From: an uncultured Flavobacteriales bacterium
Lineage (GTDB): Bacteria; Bacteroidota; Bacteroidia; Flavobacteriales_D; Parvicellaceae
Reading direction: 5' to 3'
DNA length: 64,000 nucleotides
Assembly: GCA_943788115.1 (NCBI GenBank)
Contig: CALSPA010000008.1
Location: 53,979 to 117,978 of the forward strand
The notes under the pieces were generated by a model that had not been told where the DNA came from, ran no database searches, and worked only from the letters and a program-made list of their open reading frames with translations. Within the stretch, counting starts at the first letter, position 1; the number at the start of each line of letters is the position of its first letter. Shown one piece after another: positions 57,431-64,000 of the stretch. The position numbers were made by a program, and so were the translations under genes.

Positions 57431-59474
57431 TCATATCTCGCCTCCTACTTGCAATAAAATTGCAAAAACTTTATCTATTCATTCAGATGAAAGAATAGAT
57501 AATTATTACTGGTTAAAAGAAAGAGAAAACAATGCTGTTATAGATTATTTAAATGCTGAGAATAAATATACAGACGCTATATTAGAAGGAACTAAAAAAA
57601 TTCAAGATTCTCTGTATACAGAAATGAGAAATCGAATAAAAGAGGATGACCAAAGTGTACCTTTTTTCTTTAATGGATATTTCTATTCTACTAAATACAA
57701 TAAAGGAGCTGAACACCCAATCCATACAAGGAGATTAGCTTTGGAAAGCAACAATGAAGAAGTTCTGCTAGATGGGAACAAAATGGCAGAAGGATTTGAT
57801 TATTTTGACCTAGGAGGTTTCGAAATTAGCAAAGACAATAAAATAATTGCATACTCCTATGATACACTTTCTAGAAGAATGTATGACATTCAATTTAAAA
57901 ACTTAGTAACAGGAGAGCTCTATCCAGAAATCATTAAAAATACGACTGGCTCAATGGAGTGGGCAAACGACAACAAAACAGTTTTTTACACTCAGCAAGA
58001 CACTGAGACTCTTCGCTCAAACAAAATTTTTAAACATATTCTAGGAACTGACCCAAAAAATGATGAATTAGTTTTTGAAGAAAAAGATGAAACATTCGAT
58101 TGTGGTATTTATAAAACTAAGTCTCAAAAATACCTTATGATAACTTCTTCTAGTACTCTAACTGATGAAGTACAATACTTACCTACAGATAACCCTAATG
58201 TTAAACCAATTATGTTTCAAGAGAGAACTAGAGGATTAGAATACAGAGTATATCATTTTGAGGATAAATTCTATATACAAACAAATTTAAATGCTCAAAA
58301 CTTCTGCTTAATGGAATGTGATGAAAAAAACACGACCACTAAGAGCTGGACTGTTGTAATCTCAAATAGAGATGATACATTATTAGAATACATTGAAATT
58401 TTTGAAAATCATGTTTTAATCTGTGAAAGAACAGATGGTCTTGTTCATTTTAGAATTATTAATACTGAAAATAAGAATGAACATTATTTAGATTTTCCAG
58501 AAGAAACATATGTGGCCTATACAACAGCTAATTTCCAATTCGAGACCAATAAGCTTAGATTTTGGTATAATTCATTAGTAACTCCAGGAACAACATATGA
58601 ATACAATATGGATACAAAAGAAAGAACCATCTTAAAACAACGAGAAATTATTGGTGATTTCAACCCTAAAAACTACACCTCTTCTAGAATATGGGCTCCC
58701 GCTAGAGACGGTGCCAAAATACCAATTTCTATTGTTTACAGAAAAGATGTTTTATTAGACGGTAATAATCCTCTTTTACAATATGCATATGGATCATACG
58801 GCTACAGCATGGACCCAAACTTTAGCTCCAATCGATTAAGTCTATTAGACAGAGGTTTTGTTTTTGCAATTGCACATATAAGAGGTGGGGAAGAAATGGG
58901 TAGAAGTTGGTATGAAAACGGTAAACTTCTTAAAAAGAAAAACACATTCACCGATTTTATTGATTGTTCAGAGTTTCTAATCAAAGAGGGCTATTCCACT
59001 AGTAATCAACTCTATGGAATGGGAGGAAGTGCAGGAGGGCTTTTAATGGGTGCTGTATTTAACATGAGACCAGACCTATATAATGGTTTAATAGCAGCTG
59101 TTCCATTTGTAGATGTTGTTACCACAATGCTTGATCAGGACATACCTCTTACAACAAGTGAATATGATGAGTGGGGAAATCCTAATGACAGTATTTATTA
59201 CAATTACATGCTCTCCTATTCACCATACGATAATGTAGAAGCTAAAGCATACACCAATTTACTTGTAACTACTGGACTACACGATTCTCAAGTTCAATAT
59301 TGGGAGCCTGCTAAATGGGTAGCAAAACTTAGAGAGCTAAAGACAGATGACAATTTAGTACTTCTTAAAACAAACATGAATGCTGGCCATGGTGGTTCTA
59401 GTGGAAGGTTTGAATACCTTAAAGAAGTTGCATTAGACTATGCCTTCCTTTTAATGCTTGAAGAAAATAATTAA
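57348..59474 (+). CDS. ptrB: Oligopeptidase B-like S9 peptidase, lipoprotein
   Basis: 708 residues. Lipoprotein signal ends at Cys17 (ITLTFILMAC). The N-terminal propeller starts NYYWLKERENNAVIDYLNAEN ... LYTEMRNRIKEDDQSVPFFFNG, the typical oligopeptidase B opening. The peptidase domain has the nucleophile in GMGGSAGGLLMG (Ser in GGSAGG), RGGEEMGRSWYENG, and the catalytic His near NAGHGGSSGR; the Asp lies near GLHDSQVQYWEP. It cleaves short peptides after basic residues in the family. It follows the prenyltransferase with overlap, but its link with isoprenoids is not evident. Confidence 0.92.
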   Translation: MKKIIYPITLTFILMACANSNNQKNMSNHISPPTCNKIAKTLSIHSDERIDNYYWLKERENNAVIDYLNAENKYTDAILEGTKKIQDSLYTEMRNRIKEDDQSVPFFFNGYFYSTKYNKGAEHPIHTRRLALESNNEEVLLDGNKMAEGFDYFDLGGFEISKDNKIIAYSYDTLSRRMYDIQFKNLVTGELYPEIIKNTTGSMEWANDNKTVFYTQQDTETLRSNKIFKHILGTDPKNDELVFEEKDETFDCGIYKTKSQKYLMITSSSTLTDEVQYLPTDNPNVKPIMFQERTRGLEYRVYHFEDKFYIQTNLNAQNFCLMECDEKNTTTKSWTVVISNRDDTLLEYIEIFENHVLICERTDGLVHFRIINTENKNEHYLDFPEETYVAYTTANFQFETNKLRFWYNSLVTPGTTYEYNMDTKERTILKQREIIGDFNPKNYTSSRIWAPARDGAKIPISIVYRKDVLLDGNNPLLQYAYGSYGYSMDPNFSSNRLSLLDRGFVFAIAHIRGGEEMGRSWYENGKLLKKKNTFTDFIDCSEFLIKEGYSTSNQLYGMGGSAGGLLMGAVFNMRPDLYNGLIAAVPFVDVVTTMLDQDIPLTTSEYDEWGNPNDSIYYNYMLSYSPYDNVEAKAYTNLLVTTGLHDSQVQYWEPAKWVAKLRELKTDDNLVLLKTNMNAGHGGSSGRFEYLKEVALDYAFLLMLEENN

Positions 59475-59968
59475 GATTTATAGAGTTTAATTATTTTTCT
59501 AGCTATCTGAGTTTGATGTAAGTTTTCACAATTAATTGTATATGAAGATTGTTGATATAGCGGCAGTCTATCTTTGTACAATTGTCTGAAATTATTTTCA
59601 TTGAATAGTGGCCTAGGCACTTTAGATTTTGATATGTTTTCTAAAAGTTGCTCTAAAGAATGTGATAGAAAAAATGTAGTTCCTATTTTGTTGAGTAATT
59701 GCCAGTTATCATTAAAAAAAGGCATGCCGCCACCGGTGGATAAGATTGCATTAGAAGTTTTAAAATTATTTAAAAATTGCTCTTCTAATTTTCTAAAAAA
59801 AAACTCCCCTTTTTGCTCAAAAATTTGATGAATGCTTGTGTCAGTATTTTTTTCAATTTGAGAATCTGAATCAATGAGTTCAAAATCTTCATCCAAAATA
59901 TTTTTAATCACCCTTGCAACAGACGACTTTCCAGCACCCATCATTCCCACTAAGAACAATATTTTCAT
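59471..59968 (-). CDS. aroK: Shikimate kinase
   Basis: 165 residues. P-loop GMMGAGKSSVARVI at the N-terminus, the DSDSQIE metal/shikimate site, FFRKLEEQ with the shikimate-binding Arg, STGGGMPF and RPLF with the lid Arg residues. It phosphorylates shikimate at the 3-OH in the aromatic amino acid pathway. Eight bases after the DUF6913 gene and last gene of the prmC-ligA-DUF6913-aroK operon. The stop overlaps the convergent peptidase gene by four bases. Confidence 0.94.
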   Translation of the reverse strand: MKILFLVGMMGAGKSSVARVIKNILDEDFELIDSDSQIEKNTDTSIHQIFEQKGEFFFRKLEEQFLNNFKTSNAILSTGGGMPFFNDNWQLLNKIGTTFFLSHSLEQLLENISKSKVPRPLFNENNFRQLYKDRLPLYQQSSYTINCENLHQTQIARKIIKLYKS

Positions 59969-59976
59969 TATTTATA

Positions 59977-60540
59977 CTAATTGTCTTTTTTATTATTAAG
60001 CATATCTAAATAGCTAACCACTTGATTAATATTTTCTTGAAAATCTTTAGACTTAAAATCAATCATTAAATCTAAATAGGGTTTATTTTTCTGTGAAAAA
60101 GTCCCGACTTTTAAAGAAGATTTCGAGTAATGTAAAATAAACTTTTGAGGTGTAAATTCACCATCAGTAACATCAAGTAATATGTCATAACTTTCATTGA
60201 TGAAATTTCTTGTAGTCACGGTATTTGGCAGACAAAACCAATTTAAATCTTTGATGTTATAAAAATCAAAGCCCAAACGACTTTGAATGAAAATAGGATT
60301 ATCCTTCTTTGGATAATAAGCAAGTGCTTTAATGTTTCTTATTCCAAATTCATCTTTTAAATACTTTATTAAGCCAATGATTTTTTTAAAATCTTTTTCT
60401 TCTTTAACGACACATAATAGCCCAAAAGAATTTGCCTCATTTATATTACAAAACTTAACAATTCTTTTACTTTTCTTTTTCAAAAGGTTTGCCAAAACCT
60501 TTTTCCCAATCATTGTTTTTATTTTAATAAAACCTTGCAT
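59977..60540 (-). CDS. DUF6913 family protein
   Basis: 187 residues, no signal or membrane segment. The arrangement of alpha/beta elements (SFGLLCVVKEEKDFKKIIGLI, IRNIKALAYYPKKDNP, YDILLDVTDGEFTPQKFILHYSKSSLKVG, YLDLMIDF ... QVVSYLDML) matches the short Bacteroidota-specific DUF6913 family, with no known function or clear active-site residues. It sits between ligA and aroK, with gaps of 18 and eight bases, so it is expressed with DNA ligase and shikimate kinase. Whether it acts with either is unknown. Confidence 0.75.
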   Translation of the reverse strand: MQGFIKIKTMIGKKVLANLLKKKSKRIVKFCNINEANSFGLLCVVKEEKDFKKIIGLIKYLKDEFGIRNIKALAYYPKKDNPIFIQSRLGFDFYNIKDLNWFCLPNTVTTRNFINESYDILLDVTDGEFTPQKFILHYSKSSLKVGTFSQKNKPYLDLMIDFKSKDFQENINQVVSYLDMLNNKKDN

Positions 60541-60558
60541 CTATCTTTAAATATAAGT

Positions 60559-63475
<2,917 letters not shown>

Positions 63476-63574
63476 AGCTTATCTCTAAACAAAGAAAAGC
63501 ATTAATTATTTTAAATTTATTACACAATTAAAAACATATAAACAGAACAATATCAAAAACAAATATAATAATTT

Positions 63575-63590
63575 TCAATGCATGCATTGA
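63575..63590. promoter_or_regulatory. Perfect 16-bp palindrome TCAATGCATGCATTGA, candidate operator
   Basis: Each half is the exact reverse complement of the other. It covers the -33 TTG (63587-63589) of the acyl-CoA dehydrogenase promoter, a classical place for a repressor. The size and symmetry fit a homodimeric regulator of the TetR/FadR type, but the regulator is unknown. Confidence 0.5.
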
Positions 63591-63614
63591 TTTATCTATT
63601 TTTAATTACTTTTG
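63587..63614 (+). promoter_or_regulatory. Promoter of the acyl-CoA dehydrogenase gene (TTG-N17-TACTTTTG)
   Basis: TTG at 63587-63589 and TACTTTTG at 63607-63614 with a 17-base spacer match the Bacteroidota consensus. The start codon lies 15 bases after the -7 element, giving a very short 5' leader. Confidence 0.6.
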
Positions 63615-63629
63615 AATAAAAAATTAGAC

Positions 63630-64000
63630 ATGTCATTACAAGGAGGATCATTTTTAATAGAACAGACTAAACCAGACACCATTTTTATAGCAGAAGAATG
63701 GAATGAAGAACAAATAATGTTAAAAAAGATGGTTCACGACTTTTTAAAAGCCGAATTACACCACCTTCCAAATGAACCAGACGCATCAAAAGATATTGAG
63801 TTCATTAGTAATCTTTTAAAAAAATCTGCAGATTTAGGGTTGTGCGGTTTAGCTATAAAAGAAGAATATGGAGGATTGAATCTTGACTTTAACACTGGTT
63901 TACTTTTTAGCGAGGCCATTGCACCTGGATTCTCATTTGCTACAACTATTGGTGCTCACACATCAATAGGTTCGCTACCCATAGTTTATTACGGAACAGA
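63630..64000 (+). CDS. Acyl-CoA dehydrogenase family protein, N-terminal part
   Basis: Open from ATG 63630 to the window end (123 codons). The beginning MSLQGGSFLIEQTKPDTIFIAEEWNEEQIMLKKMVHDF and the later LGLCGLAIKEEYGGLNLDFNTGLLFSEAIAPGFSFATTIGAHTSIGSLPIV match the N-terminal helical domain of a Bacteroidota acyl-CoA dehydrogenase class. The FAD-binding middle and C-terminal domains lie beyond the window. Likely role: beta-oxidation. The promoter overlaps a 16-bp palindrome, suggesting repression in the absence of fatty acids. Confidence 0.87.
   Translation, partial: MSLQGGSFLIEQTKPDTIFIAEEWNEEQIMLKKMVHDFLKAELHHLPNEPDASKDIEFISNLLKKSADLGLCGLAIKEEYGGLNLDFNTGLLFSEAIAPGFSFATTIGAHTSIGSLPIVYYGT

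Overview
This is a low-GC (roughly one third G+C by eye), gene-dense bacterial segment from a member of Bacteroidota, most likely a marine Flavobacteriales lineage. The evidence is consistent across the window. Four secreted proteins carry type IX secretion (T9SS) C-terminal sorting tails (497-1939, 10266-11663, 19072-20106, 22744-23985). There is a PorE-like TPR/propeller/OmpA lipoprotein, a mevalonate pathway with the 'GYDIA' GHMP kinase typical of the phylum, a fused MoaC/MoaB, and promoter-like TAnnTTTG boxes a few bases before several genes instead of Shine-Dalgarno sites.

Layout. 1-21 kb: the end of an outer-membrane protein gene, a T9SS protein, a minus-strand operon (YwqK-like, queE, PorE-like, FkbM methyltransferase), mnmE, small genes, a secreted beta-lactamase-fold hydrolase, a CotH-type lipoprotein, a molybdenum cofactor operon (ThiF/rhodanese, moaE, moaCB, moaA), ctaA, trhO, a secreted esterase and an acyltransferase. 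21-27 kb: accessory and conserved-unknown genes (DUF429, hotdog thioesterase, LRR T9SS protein, DUF975, DUF1287, TauE/SafE permease) and a previously uncalled 56-residue protein. 26.7-34.1 kb: the branched-chain amino acid operon ilvE-ilvD-ilvB-ilvN-ilvC-ilvA, headed by a promoter, an isoleucine-rich leader peptide and a strong intrinsic terminator that together look like a translational attenuator. 34-40 kb: a phosphodiesterase, umuDC, rmuC, nitroreductase, a DUF1571 protein and panD. 40.3-43.0 kb: an H-NOX heme sensor followed by a PAS-GAF-PAS-SpoIIE phosphatase, a probable nitric-oxide (or other gas) signalling pair. 43.2-51.9 kb: glycosylasparaginase, GH20 hexosaminidase and CutC on the plus strand facing a GH92 alpha-mannosidase and a sugar MFS transporter on the minus strand, which together read as an N-glycan salvage locus. 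52.1-59.5 kb: mevalonate and isoprenoid genes (HMG-CoA reductase, GYDIA kinase, mvaD, mvk, UbiA-type prenyltransferase) followed by an oligopeptidase B. 59.5-63.5 kb: a minus operon prmC-ligA-DUF6913-aroK. The window ends inside an acyl-CoA dehydrogenase whose promoter overlaps a perfect 16-bp palindrome.

Sequence quality. From about 21.6 kb onward many genes are interrupted by single-base frameshifts, mostly in short homopolymers and including essential genes (ligA, prmC, mvaD, HMG-CoA reductase, ilvBDA). None is visible in the first 21 kb. I read these as sequencing or assembly errors rather than pseudogenes, and I annotate the reconstructed full-length genes as single features. No rRNA, tRNA, CRISPR array, insertion sequence or prophage gene was recognised.
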